DNA from: Candidatus Terraquivivens yellowstonensis
GTDB taxonomy: Archaea; Thermoproteota; Nitrososphaeria_A; Caldarchaeales; Wolframiiraptoraceae
Reading direction: 5' to 3'
Assembly (NCBI GenBank): GCA_023539445.1
Contig: JAKCEW010000003.1
Location: 1-64,000 of the forward strand
Length of the DNA stretch: 64,000 nucleotides
Translations under genes and position numbers: made by a program
Notes under the pieces: model-generated
What the model was told of the DNA's origin: nothing
Seen by the model: only the letters and a program-made list of their open reading frames with translations
The model's database searches: none
Shown here: positions 17,183 to 25,002 of the stretch, in pieces
Position numbering within the stretch: position 1 is the first letter of the stretch
Layout of the letters: the number at the start of each line of letters is the position of its first letter

Positions 17183-19453
17183 TCACTTAACTAGGAGCGT
17201 TATTTTATACGGCAGATATTTGTTTGTGTGGTATATCACATATCCACTCATTGCATCGAATTGTGAGAGCGTATCTATATCCTCTTGAAGAACTATCGCC
17301 GGAGTCATCCAGCCCTCTGCAATGTCCATAGCATCAATGCTAAAGAGTGTCTTACGCTTTATATCATATGGCAGGGAGCGCAACAATTCAGGCAGATAGT
17401 TTCTATAATCATTGAATGTAGCATTGTTGAGGTTGTTTTGATAAAACATGCTTAACCATGAGGATGTTTTAATCACTAAATAGTCAACATTCTTAGCAAG
17501 AATTTCCACATGTTGCGGTTCTGTCCTGACGTCCAGATCTCCTAACATTATCTGTTTTGAACATGCCTTAATGGTAGGCGCAAGCTTGTCCAGAAGATAT
17601 GAAACGCTTTCTATGTGCGCTTCATCATTGTATCTAAACTTGTCCAATAAAAATACGCCGTCAAAGTTAAAGTCTTTAATGATCCTCAATATTTTCGACG
17701 AGAAGTACTCCGCATATGGTTGCTCGAATAAAACATACACACCATCCGGCTTTAATTTTCTCTGGAATTCTATGATTCCAAACTCGTTTAGTACTTCTCT
17801 ATGAAGCTCCTTTAACCAAATGGACCTATAACCCTGTATACCATAACGTATGCTAAACTTTTCTGGTTCAAGATATACGCCTAACATAACGGAGACACCT
17901 CTTCTCTTCAACTCTTCCACTACACGTTTTAGGTCTTGAGCGGGCCAGCTGAAAGAAGACACTCTGAACTTGGAGTACTCTGATAGATGCGCATGCTCCT
18001 CGTATCCTTTATAAGTGTTAACGAAGTCTATACTAAAGGGTATAACAATATGTGTTATATTGTATTTACTCAAGAACTCATCTATACCATAACCTTCTTT
18101 CAAAACAAAAGCTGATTCCAGACTTTCGATTACACCAACCCTTACCGGCAGGTTTGGAACACTAATACCAGCAGGTGTCGGGAACGTCGTTATGGTCACT
18201 AAGAAAAGTATGAGGATGGCTATGACCGTCCATTTTGAGGCTATGCTTAGATTAATCTTTTGAAGTTTTGAGAGATCAAAAAGGAGGGCAACTATCCTGC
18301 TAGAACCGAATATTCCCGCTGCCAGCACGATAGCACCATACACGTTGATTTCTTTGAAGTCTAAATTTGTAAGATTTCCAATGTAGGCTAAGTCGTACCC
18401 GTTACATAGTCCTATACTCCCGATAAGAAAGGCATAAGCACTGATATTCAACATAAGTAAGTTTAACCTGTAGTCTTTCGCATCAGAATACAATGCGTAA
18501 ATTAGCAAAAATGGCAGGACCCATATTACGTATTGAACGTTTACTTTTGTCGATGTGGCGAGAAACGCCAACAGGGTCAACGTTGAACCTTTGATTAGTA
18601 TCTCTTTTGGACATGTTTCACGCGTCAAAATTTTAGCGAAGATCAGAGCCAGAACTAAAACAAAAATCATTGTACTTATGTACCCTAAACTTGTGTAACC
18701 TATAAATCCAGAAAGCGCGACCCAGTATGTAAACTGGCCTACGTTACTGAAGTGGAAAAGAAGTTTATTAAAATAAGAAAATGGATCATAAAGGAAAGGA
18801 ATTGAGGATGCGATGGGAATTATAAATGTATACATGATGTATTCTAATGCTTTTCTCTTGAAACCAATATCTTGAGTCCTCTTAATATAGAGCAATATTG
18901 GTAATATGAGCAAACCTGGGAAAATTTTTACGCTTATGCCAATACCTAGCAGTAGCGCGCTCAACCTGTACCTTCCCTTGAACATGTGATATACTGACGC
19001 GAAACCGAAAAGGGCCGCAATCGAATCGAACATTCCCCATATTGAAGAAATAAAAATCGGAAGCGGGTTTAGAAACCATAAAGCTGAAATTTTTGTGGCT
19101 AAACTCTTGTCATTCTTAAGCAGTATGACAAATTTGTAAAGGATGAGCCCGATGATTATGTCGGAGAGTATTATGGGCAACTTCACAAAAAACGCAAAAA
19201 CGTTCAGATTCTGCGCAAGCCCATATAACAGCGAGGGTAGTGAAGTCCAGTACAACCAGATTGGAGGGTAGGCATAAAAGCCCCAAGGATAGTTCGGTAT
19301 CTCTTCAACTTGATAGACGTTTGTACCATAGTATGCTGTCATCTCTCCCGCTTTCAGCCAAGTAAACATGTCTATAGGGTGGCCGAAAAAGGGCGCAACA
19401 GCCAACCGTACTATCAAGCTAACTGCGACTATTGTTAGAAGTCTCTTGTCCAT
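17183..19453 (-). CDS. Membrane glycosyltransferase (GT-C fold) fused to a C-terminal TIM-barrel-like domain
   Basis: 756 residues. Residues 1 to about 420 form a polytopic membrane region with around ten TM helices and GT-C features: an acidic residue in the first outside loop (FFGHPIDMFTWLKAGEM) and the YPPIWLYW segment common to lipid-linked-sugar transferases. Residues about 440-756 are soluble and outside the membrane. They read like a barrel glycoside-hydrolase-related domain (RRGVSVMLGVYLEP, FNFDGVFLLDKFRYND, SKQIMLGDLDVRTEP, TLFSIDAMDIAEGWMTP). It may assemble or trim cell-surface glycans or glycolipids. Single-gene unit; it converges with the PUA gene. Confidence 0.65.
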   Translation of the reverse strand: MDKRLLTIVAVSLIVRLAVAPFFGHPIDMFTWLKAGEMTAYYGTNVYQVEEIPNYPWGFYAYPPIWLYWTSLPSLLYGLAQNLNVFAFFVKLPIILSDIIIGLILYKFVILLKNDKSLATKISALWFLNPLPIFISSIWGMFDSIAALFGFASVYHMFKGRYRLSALLLGIGISVKIFPGLLILPILLYIKRTQDIGFKRKALEYIMYTFIIPIASSIPFLYDPFSYFNKLLFHFSNVGQFTYWVALSGFIGYTSLGYISTMIFVLVLALIFAKILTRETCPKEILIKGSTLTLLAFLATSTKVNVQYVIWVLPFLLIYALYSDAKDYRLNLLMLNISAYAFLIGSIGLCNGYDLAYIGNLTNLDFKEINVYGAIVLAAGIFGSSRIVALLFDLSKLQKINLSIASKWTVIAILILFLVTITTFPTPAGISVPNLPVRVGVIESLESAFVLKEGYGIDEFLSKYNITHIVIPFSIDFVNTYKGYEEHAHLSEYSKFRVSSFSWPAQDLKRVVEELKRRGVSVMLGVYLEPEKFSIRYGIQGYRSIWLKELHREVLNEFGIIEFQRKLKPDGVYVLFEQPYAEYFSSKILRIIKDFNFDGVFLLDKFRYNDEAHIESVSYLLDKLAPTIKACSKQIMLGDLDVRTEPQHVEILAKNVDYLVIKTSSWLSMFYQNNLNNATFNDYRNYLPELLRSLPYDIKRKTLFSIDAMDIAEGWMTPAIVLQEDIDTLSQFDAMSGYVIYHTNKYLPYKITLLVK

Positions 19454-19503
19454 CTCGTCACCCTTTGTTGGACGGTTTATCCTTATGCGTAAAAAAAGTT
19501 TCG

Positions 19504-20382
19504 TTAGGTTGCATAATAAAGTATCTCGAATATAGCTCTCGCTGCTAAAAATTCCGTCACTTCGTTATCCGGAATCTTGCGGAGGCAAACCACGTCGCAA
19601 CCGACTATTCTTCCCTTTATGCTTTTGATTAGTTTTGTAAACTCCCTAAAGCTTATGCCAAGGGGCTCCGGATGATCAACAGCTGGTGCGATTGATGGGT
19701 CGAATACGTCAATATCCAAAGACAGATACACTTTCCTGCCTTTTGTCAAATTTGAAAGAATCTTCGCGGCAGCATTCAATCCATTTCGCGATAACAATTT
19801 TTCAGATGTGATGAGGAGTATACCATTCTTCTTTGCATAAACTAATTGTTCCTCATCGCCCGACCTTACGCCTATAACCGCGGCCTTTTTAAACATCTTT
19901 TCCTCTGATGCCCATCTAAGCCATGTCGCATCGTTCAACTTTTTATCGATCATTGTGCTCTCGTTAATGTAGTCAAGCTCGACGATCTTCTCGTCCATGT
20001 AACTTTCTCGTAAGTCACAGTGTGCATCGAAAACCAGTAAGATCACATCCTTCGGCATAGCCTTAAGTGCATGATATGTTGCAAGGTGACCGCCGCCAAG
20101 CATCAAAGGAAGTTTGCCTTCCGACAATATTGAAGACGTCGTTTTCGTGACGTTCTCTAAGTCATCGTAGGATGTTAACTTTATGTCACCGATGTCATAA
20201 ACCCTTGCCCTTTCGAGGAGGTTCCTCTTAGATGCTATATCAAACACTTCAATAAACCAGCTGGCCTCCCTTATCGCATTAACAGATTCTGCTGCCTTTC
20301 TTCCTAAAATTACACCAAAAGCGATAACGTTCGATTCCTCCCTACTATATATGTTGGTTATGAGTGGTCTACCCATAGACAC
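19504..20382 (-). CDS. Ureohydrolase family protein (agmatinase/arginase-like)
   Basis: Binuclear manganese hydrolase, 292 residues. All three metal motifs are present: GGGH (LMLGGGHLATYH, about residues 97-108), DAHCDLR (about 121-127) and the SLDIDVFDPSIAP block (about 214-226), with the late Glu in DHPEPLGISFREF. In archaea this family usually cleaves agmatine to putrescine for polyamine synthesis; guanidino-acid or formimidoylglutamate substrates cannot be excluded. ATG at 20382. It diverges from the small hypothetical gene at 20522. Confidence 0.85.
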   Translation of the reverse strand: MSMGRPLITNIYSREESNVIAFGVILGRKAAESVNAIREASWFIEVFDIASKRNLLERARVYDIGDIKLTSYDDLENVTKTTSSILSEGKLPLMLGGGHLATYHALKAMPKDVILLVFDAHCDLRESYMDEKIVELDYINESTMIDKKLNDATWLRWASEEKMFKKAAVIGVRSGDEEQLVYAKKNGILLITSEKLLSRNGLNAAAKILSNLTKGRKVYLSLDIDVFDPSIAPAVDHPEPLGISFREFTKLIKSIKGRIVGCDVVCLRKIPDNEVTEFLAARAIFEILYYAT

Positions 20383-20521
20383 TTTTCACCCTATCACATT
20401 AACCGATTTGTCGGACAAGGGCATTATAAACCATGCGTAATTTAGAGACAAACTCTCAGATGCTAACTTCCCATTCCTTAGTAGTTAAATTTAAATTCGC
20501 CATAGGAAAGCATGGTCATAG

Positions 20522-20875
20522 ATGTGTAGCATTAAGAGGTTGATGGGAACAGATACTGTTAGGATAAAGATAAGAAGGGAGCATGGTGAGTATGTTTGGC
20601 CAGATATAACTCAGCCGATTGTTAACCTTTTCCCGAGGCTCATACAAACGTTCAAGGAGGCTGATTATTTCTTTCAAGAAAAAACTTCGATGTATCCATT
20701 AGAGTATTATGAGTTATTCGTCCGTCCTGCCGTAGCAATTCTTTCATCGGAAGAGGCTGAGAAGTTGATAACGATCTTGGAGGAAAAGACTTCGGCTAAG
20801 GTTGACGAAGCACCGTTTAGGGCATCATTTGACGGGAAACCGTATACAATATCTATAGAGTATCCGTGTGGATAG
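20522..20875 (+). CDS. Conserved small hypothetical protein
   Basis: 117 residues, not recognised. It is a mixed alpha/beta protein with an aromatic-rich middle (ADYFFQEKTSMYPLEYYELFVRPAVA), two cysteines (C2 and C116, the penultimate residue) and no TM segment. AAATTTAAATT at about 20487-20497 sits 25-30 bases before ATG 20522, consistent with a leaderless mRNA. It ends three bases before the convergent methyltransferase gene. No function inferred. Confidence 0.6.
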   Translation: MCSIKRLMGTDTVRIKIRREHGEYVWPDITQPIVNLFPRLIQTFKEADYFFQEKTSMYPLEYYELFVRPAVAILSSEEAEKLITILEEKTSAKVDEAPFRASFDGKPYTISIEYPCG

Positions 20876-20877
20876 AG

Positions 20878-22269
20878 TTAACTTACTTTTCTGAGTAATG
20901 CCACAAAGAAACCGTTGCACATATCGCGATGTGGATAAAACCTTCTGCACTTATCTAAACCTAAAAGTCCCGGCGATCCTGATTTTATAGGAATTTCCTC
21001 AAGCTGAAAATTAGGATTGGATGTTAAGAATTCCTTGATTAAATTCTCGTTTTCTTCGAGTGTGACGCTACAAGTACAGTATAAGAGCAGACCGTGGTTC
21101 TTTACGTATTTTGCGGCGTTCTTTAACATTTTCTTCTGTATAGTTGAAAATTTCTTTATTGTGGTAGGTCTTACAACCCATCTATAAGAGGGTTCGCGCC
21201 AAAACAGGCCAGTGGAACTACATGGAGGGTCAAGCATTACAACATCAGCGCTTATATGTGTCGGTAAATCCTGAGTAGCGTCGCAAAGAACGACGTCAGC
21301 ATTCTCAACCCCTAAACGTCGCGTATACGAAATGTAGGTTTTTATCCTATGCGATGATATATCGATGGAAAGGATCCTAGCTTTGTTTTGTGTGTAGATC
21401 GCAAACAAAGATGTTTTTATGCCAGGAGCGGCACAGATGTCTAAGATCTTCATGCCGCTTTTTGGTTGAGCAGAAATGACGGAGAATACGCTCGAAAAGT
21501 CCTGAATCGCTATAAGTCCACGTTTGTATGCCGCTAAATCCTTTACCGATTTGGACGAAATTATTTTATAAAGTAAGGGCGCCCTCTTGTCTCTCTCAAA
21601 TTCCACCCCGTCCTTTTCTAGAACCCTCAGTATTTCGTCTTCGGTTGCCTTCAACCTGTTGAGAATGAAATAAGTCGGCGGCTTTTCGTTGCTGATACGC
21701 ATTAGCTCAATAGCTTCGGCTTTGCCCAATATGTTAAAAAGATATTCAACAAACCACTTGGGATGCCCATACATAAGGCTTACGTATTCTAGATCATTCC
21801 CGCATTCTATTACCCTATCTTCAAACTTCAACGCATATAACCTACCGAGTAACGGTTCTAATGGTGCCATCCAGTCTTTTCCGAAGGCAATTCTCGCCGC
21901 TTGGGCGAATTTTGCAGCCTCAAGTCTATTGCAACCTTTTATGATTACTTGATTGGTAAAAAGTTCAAGAAGAATCCTCCGATCGGGCAAAAATGCCTCA
22001 TCTTTTAACACTTTACTGAGTATTTTGGATAAAAGGTTCCTCCTCGTCCCATGCTCCCAGATCAGTCTTCTTGCTATTTCCACAGATTTTGCAGGATACT
22101 TTTTTTCTCGCACAACCTCGTAAAGGCATGATTTAAGGGAGTGCCTTGTTTCCCTATGTCTAGCGTAAGCCTGCACCACCGCTTTTAGAGCTGCACCTAA
22201 AATCTCCGGAGGAGTCACAACCAACCATCGGCTTGAGTTTTCGGCGCTCATGCTTAACGTCACTAACAT
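20878..22269 (-). CDS. RNA cytosine-C5 methyltransferase with N-terminal NusB-like domain (second NSUN-family gene)
   Basis: 463 residues. Residues about 1-150 are all-helical, as in the NusB-like domain of RsmB-type proteins. The catalytic half holds LDICAAPGIKTSLFA (SAM motif I), VMLDPPCSSTG (motif IV with catalytic PC) and LYCTCSVTLEENENL (motif VI TC). Here motif IV is DPPC rather than DAPC. It differs strongly from the shorter homologue at 15767, so the two likely modify different RNA positions. ATG 22269, or ATG 22251 (MSAENSSRW). No partner gene nearby. Confidence 0.88.
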   Translation of the reverse strand: MLVTLSMSAENSSRWLVVTPPEILGAALKAVVQAYARHRETRHSLKSCLYEVVREKKYPAKSVEIARRLIWEHGTRRNLLSKILSKVLKDEAFLPDRRILLELFTNQVIIKGCNRLEAAKFAQAARIAFGKDWMAPLEPLLGRLYALKFEDRVIECGNDLEYVSLMYGHPKWFVEYLFNILGKAEAIELMRISNEKPPTYFILNRLKATEDEILRVLEKDGVEFERDKRAPLLYKIISSKSVKDLAAYKRGLIAIQDFSSVFSVISAQPKSGMKILDICAAPGIKTSLFAIYTQNKARILSIDISSHRIKTYISYTRRLGVENADVVLCDATQDLPTHISADVVMLDPPCSSTGLFWREPSYRWVVRPTTIKKFSTIQKKMLKNAAKYVKNHGLLLYCTCSVTLEENENLIKEFLTSNPNFQLEEIPIKSGSPGLLGLDKCRRFYPHRDMCNGFFVALLRKVS

Positions 22270-22316
22270 AGGTTCCTAGATAGGACCGGTATACTACCAT
22301 CGTGTAGGGGTGACCC

Positions 22317-22340
22317 AAAATATTAATATGTTAATATTTT
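22317..22340. promoter_or_regulatory. 10-bp-arm AT-rich inverted repeat in divergent intergenic region
   Basis: AAAATATTAA (22317-22326), spacer TATG, TTAATATTTT (22331-22340), a perfect inverted repeat between the divergent NSUN-type gene (start 22269) and the Cys-rich gene (start 22394). It could be an operator, or TATA elements for both directions. Confidence 0.35.
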
Positions 22341-22393
22341 TGAGTAAAATTTGAGAATCGTTGTCGGCTGTGCCGACGGGCAGGGGGTAAAGG

Positions 22394-22693
22394 TTGAGTC
22401 AAAGTTTTAGTAGAGAGCCAACTCCAGTGTGCAACCCTCTTTGTAGGTTTTTTAGATGTGTCAAAAAAGCGCTGAACTATAAACAAAACCCTCCATTATG
22501 CGATTGGGTAGGCGGAGTGTGCACGGGTCATCGTTGTCCATACGCAAGCTGCATACAAGTAAAGCTGCTCCCAGACGGAAGATGTGGTCTGTTCGTCAAA
22601 AGGAAGACCGTTGAAACAGGCGAGCCGGAGATAAAGCTCGGGGCTGACGTTGCAATCAGGGCCAAGAAAAGGCTAGATAAGTTCGGCGCATAA
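22394..22693 (+). CDS. Small cysteine-rich protein, probable metal-binding
   Basis: 99 residues, function unknown. Eight cysteines are clustered in the first two thirds: VCNPLCRFFRCVKK, then LCDWVGGVCTGHRCPYASC, and later GRCGLF. The spacing, including CTGHRCPYASC, suggests a zinc or Fe-S site. The C-terminal tail is charged and helical. TTG start at 22394 has GGGGGT a few bases upstream as ribosome-binding site. cofE follows 39 bases after the stop with its own TATA box. Confidence 0.65.
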   Translation: MSQSFSREPTPVCNPLCRFFRCVKKALNYKQNPPLCDWVGGVCTGHRCPYASCIQVKLLPDGRCGLFVKRKTVETGEPEIKLGADVAIRAKKRLDKFGA

Positions 22694-22732
22694 TGCATCA
22701 CTCAATTTATATCCTACCGACCAAACACTTAG

Positions 22733-23497
22733 ATGACGTTGAGCGGTAGCATAGAAATCATAGGTATAAGGGGCTTACCGATCATCAGACCCGGTGACGA
22801 CCTAGCTAGCATGATAGTTGAAGGCGCAAAAAAGATGGGCGTTGGTATAAAGGATGGCGACATTATAGTTGTCACACATGTTGCCGTGGCTAGAGCCGAG
22901 GGGAAAATAATACGACTTGAGGATGTCAAACCTTCCGAGTTGGCGGAACGCATCGCTGAAGAGGTTGGAAAGGACCCTAGGCATGTTGAGGTCATACTAA
23001 GGGAGTCAAAGAGCATACTAAGAATGCATAACGGGATAATAATATCTAGGACAAAGCACGGAATTATCTGTGCTAACGCTGGTGTGGACGCTTCCAACGC
23101 ATCTGAGGATGGCGGTGTCGTCACGCTACCAGACGACCCAGACTTATCGGCTAAGAGGATAAGGGAAGGGATAGAAAGACTCACAGGCTCGCGGGTTGCC
23201 GTTATTATATCAGATACACAAGGCAGACCTTTCCGTAGAGGTTTGATTAACGTGGCCATAGGTTGTAGCGGCATACAACCGCTTTGGGATAGAAGGGGCG
23301 AGGTGGACCTTTTTGGGAGGACTTTACGTTCAAAGATTACATGTGTGGCAGACGAGTTATGTAGCGCAGCCGAGCTCGTGATAGGACAGGCTGCTGAAGG
23401 CATACCTGTAGCCATAATCAGAGGGTACAAATATGTGAGAGACGAGGTGCCTGCTTCCGTCATACTAAGGGAGAGGCATGAGGAACTCTTTATCTGA
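22733..23497 (+). CDS. cofE: Coenzyme F420-0:L-glutamate ligase
   Basis: CofE adds gamma-linked glutamates to F420-0, giving the coenzyme its polyglutamate tail. 254 residues, family-typical. Recognisable blocks: IGIRGLPIIRPGDDLASMI at the N-terminus, DGDIIVVTHVAVARAEGKI, IISRTKHGIICANAGVDASN, the IISDTQGRPFRRG metal-site region and AIGCSGIQPLWDRRG. ATG 22733 lies about 28 bases after AATTTATAT, so the mRNA is probably leaderless. The end overlaps the next gene by 20 bases. The presence of F420 in this organism follows from this gene. Confidence 0.93.
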   Translation: MTLSGSIEIIGIRGLPIIRPGDDLASMIVEGAKKMGVGIKDGDIIVVTHVAVARAEGKIIRLEDVKPSELAERIAEEVGKDPRHVEVILRESKSILRMHNGIIISRTKHGIICANAGVDASNASEDGGVVTLPDDPDLSAKRIREGIERLTGSRVAVIISDTQGRPFRRGLINVAIGCSGIQPLWDRRGEVDLFGRTLRSKITCVADELCSAAELVIGQAAEGIPVAIIRGYKYVRDEVPASVILRERHEELFI

Positions 23498-24251
23498 CCT
23501 TAACATTAAACCCGAAATAGTTACCAAGGTAGCTGAGAATCTACTTAAGCTCACTTTACAAGGCAACAGAACCACGATAGATACCTTAGCAGCATACAGC
23601 ATGGTTTCAAGAGGTGTCGCGTATGAGGTTGTCGCAAGGTTGCTTGACAAAGATTTTGATGCAAACAATGTCGAGGTTGCAGACGATGTTAAGCTGACCG
23701 TAGTCCTAAAGTGTATTAGAAACGGTGCTCCTGCTGAAATTCTTGCCAGATATTTGTCTTGGAAGAATTTTGAGGCACTCTCAGCAAAAGTTCTGAGGGA
23801 ATATGGTTTTGATGTGTTAACGAACTTGAGGTTACAGTTTTTAAGAAAAAGATGTGAGATAGATGTTTTGGCTGCAAGAGATACCAACGTCTTACTTCTT
23901 GACTGCAAAAGATGGAATGCCATTCTAAGTGGAAAGAGATTATCGCTTGTATCAGAGAGCCAAATGAAAAGGGCACGGATGTTTTCGGAGTACCTCTTGA
24001 GTACGCTCGGGGAGGGAGGAATAGTTATTGAAATAATTCCAGCAATCCTGACACTTTATGGTTCGAGCAAATGGGTCGAGAGCGGCGTGGCGGTCGTTCC
24101 TATTGAGTTTCTGGGAAGTTTTGTCGAAAAGTTACCAGAGATAAAATATAACCTTAAACGTATAAAAGTAAGGGTTAGTTCTACGTTGGATATTTGGTTT
24201 AGACAGCAAAGGGAAGGTAACGCCCCTCAGCGACCCTATGGTTCTTCATAA
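23478..24251 (+). CDS. Mrr/HJR-like PD-(D/E)XK nuclease-domain protein
   Basis: 257 residues. The N-terminal about 85 residues are helical. Then comes the restriction-endonuclease-like core: EALSAKVLREYGFDVLTNLRLQFLRKRCEIDVLAARDTNVLLLDCKRWN (about residues 95-143), with the Asp of EIDVLA and a D-C-K version of the (D/E)XK motif. Proteins of this type cut DNA (Mrr, Holliday resolvase relatives). No methyltransferase is adjacent. ATG 23478 lies within the 3' end of cofE (20-base overlap), so the two are probably co-expressed. Confidence 0.7.
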   Translation: MRNSLSDLNIKPEIVTKVAENLLKLTLQGNRTTIDTLAAYSMVSRGVAYEVVARLLDKDFDANNVEVADDVKLTVVLKCIRNGAPAEILARYLSWKNFEALSAKVLREYGFDVLTNLRLQFLRKRCEIDVLAARDTNVLLLDCKRWNAILSGKRLSLVSESQMKRARMFSEYLLSTLGEGGIVIEIIPAILTLYGSSKWVESGVAVVPIEFLGSFVEKLPEIKYNLKRIKVRVSSTLDIWFRQQREGNAPQRPYGSS

Positions 24252-24350
24252 GCTCCGTGTGAGCTTTGGGCTCTTCATTGGGGCAAAATTTAGATATAAA
24301 GTCCTACCGTATAAACATTCGGATATAAATGGGTACATTTTTGTGCCAAA

Positions 24351-24821
24351 TTAATACCCACATTCTTTTTCGATCATCTCAACGCATTTTGGTACAGCAA
24401 CCTTTACCTCCTCACTCAGTCCCTCTTGGTAGCAACGCGGTTCTTGGATTGTTATCCCAAAAATAACCACTTCATCCGGAAAAGACTCTCTATCGATAGC
24501 TTTAATGAGTTCAACGGAGGTTACGAAGTCTATATCGTGAAAACCGATAAATCGCTTGGGTGTTGTTTTGATGTCCTCAAGCGTTAACCTCAGTATTTTT
24601 CCGGGTTCGGTACCTTCCTCAACCAAGGCATCTACGATTATTGCCTTCTCGTAACCGAGCATCGCCTCCGCCACGGCTAAACCTCCGGCGCATAGCTCGA
24701 TGACATCAACGAGTCCAGCCAAGCGCCTCTTTAACTCGGATGCTACAACTAGACCTACCATATCGTCGCCAAGTATCGGATTACCAAGCCCTATCACGAC
24801 CGTCCCGCGCTTTCTATTCAA
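24351..24821 (-). CDS. Hydrogenase maturation protease (HycI/FrcD family)
   Basis: 156-residue endopeptidase that trims the C-terminus of a [NiFe]-hydrogenase large subunit after nickel insertion. VVIGLGNPILGDDMVGLVV at the N-terminus contains the conserved GNP...DD nickel-sensing Asp; IIVDALVEEGTEPGKIL holds the second Asp region; and the GFHDIDFVTSVELIK block carries the conserved His. Divergent from hypF. No hydrogenase subunit gene is in the window, so its target lies elsewhere. Confidence 0.9.
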   Translation of the reverse strand: MNRKRGTVVIGLGNPILGDDMVGLVVASELKRRLAGLVDVIELCAGGLAVAEAMLGYEKAIIVDALVEEGTEPGKILRLTLEDIKTTPKRFIGFHDIDFVTSVELIKAIDRESFPDEVVIFGITIQEPRCYQEGLSEEVKVAVPKCVEMIEKECGY

Positions 24822-25002
24822 GGGGTCTTATCCCGGCCACGAGTTTTTCGTTAGCATCATATATACGTATTATAAACAACGTCTTGGTAGCATAATTATG
24901 GCCTGAGTGCTTTTTTAATGCTAAATAAATACCTTTAATTATCGGCATTGATTTCGGCAAAGTACAATATATGTTATAGTTTGTGGAGATTTTGTATAGT
25001 TG

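Noticed and set aside
22729-23463. 244-codon open frame on the minus strand
   Set aside because: Complete overlap with cofE, whose protein matches its family throughout; composition is that of an antisense shadow.
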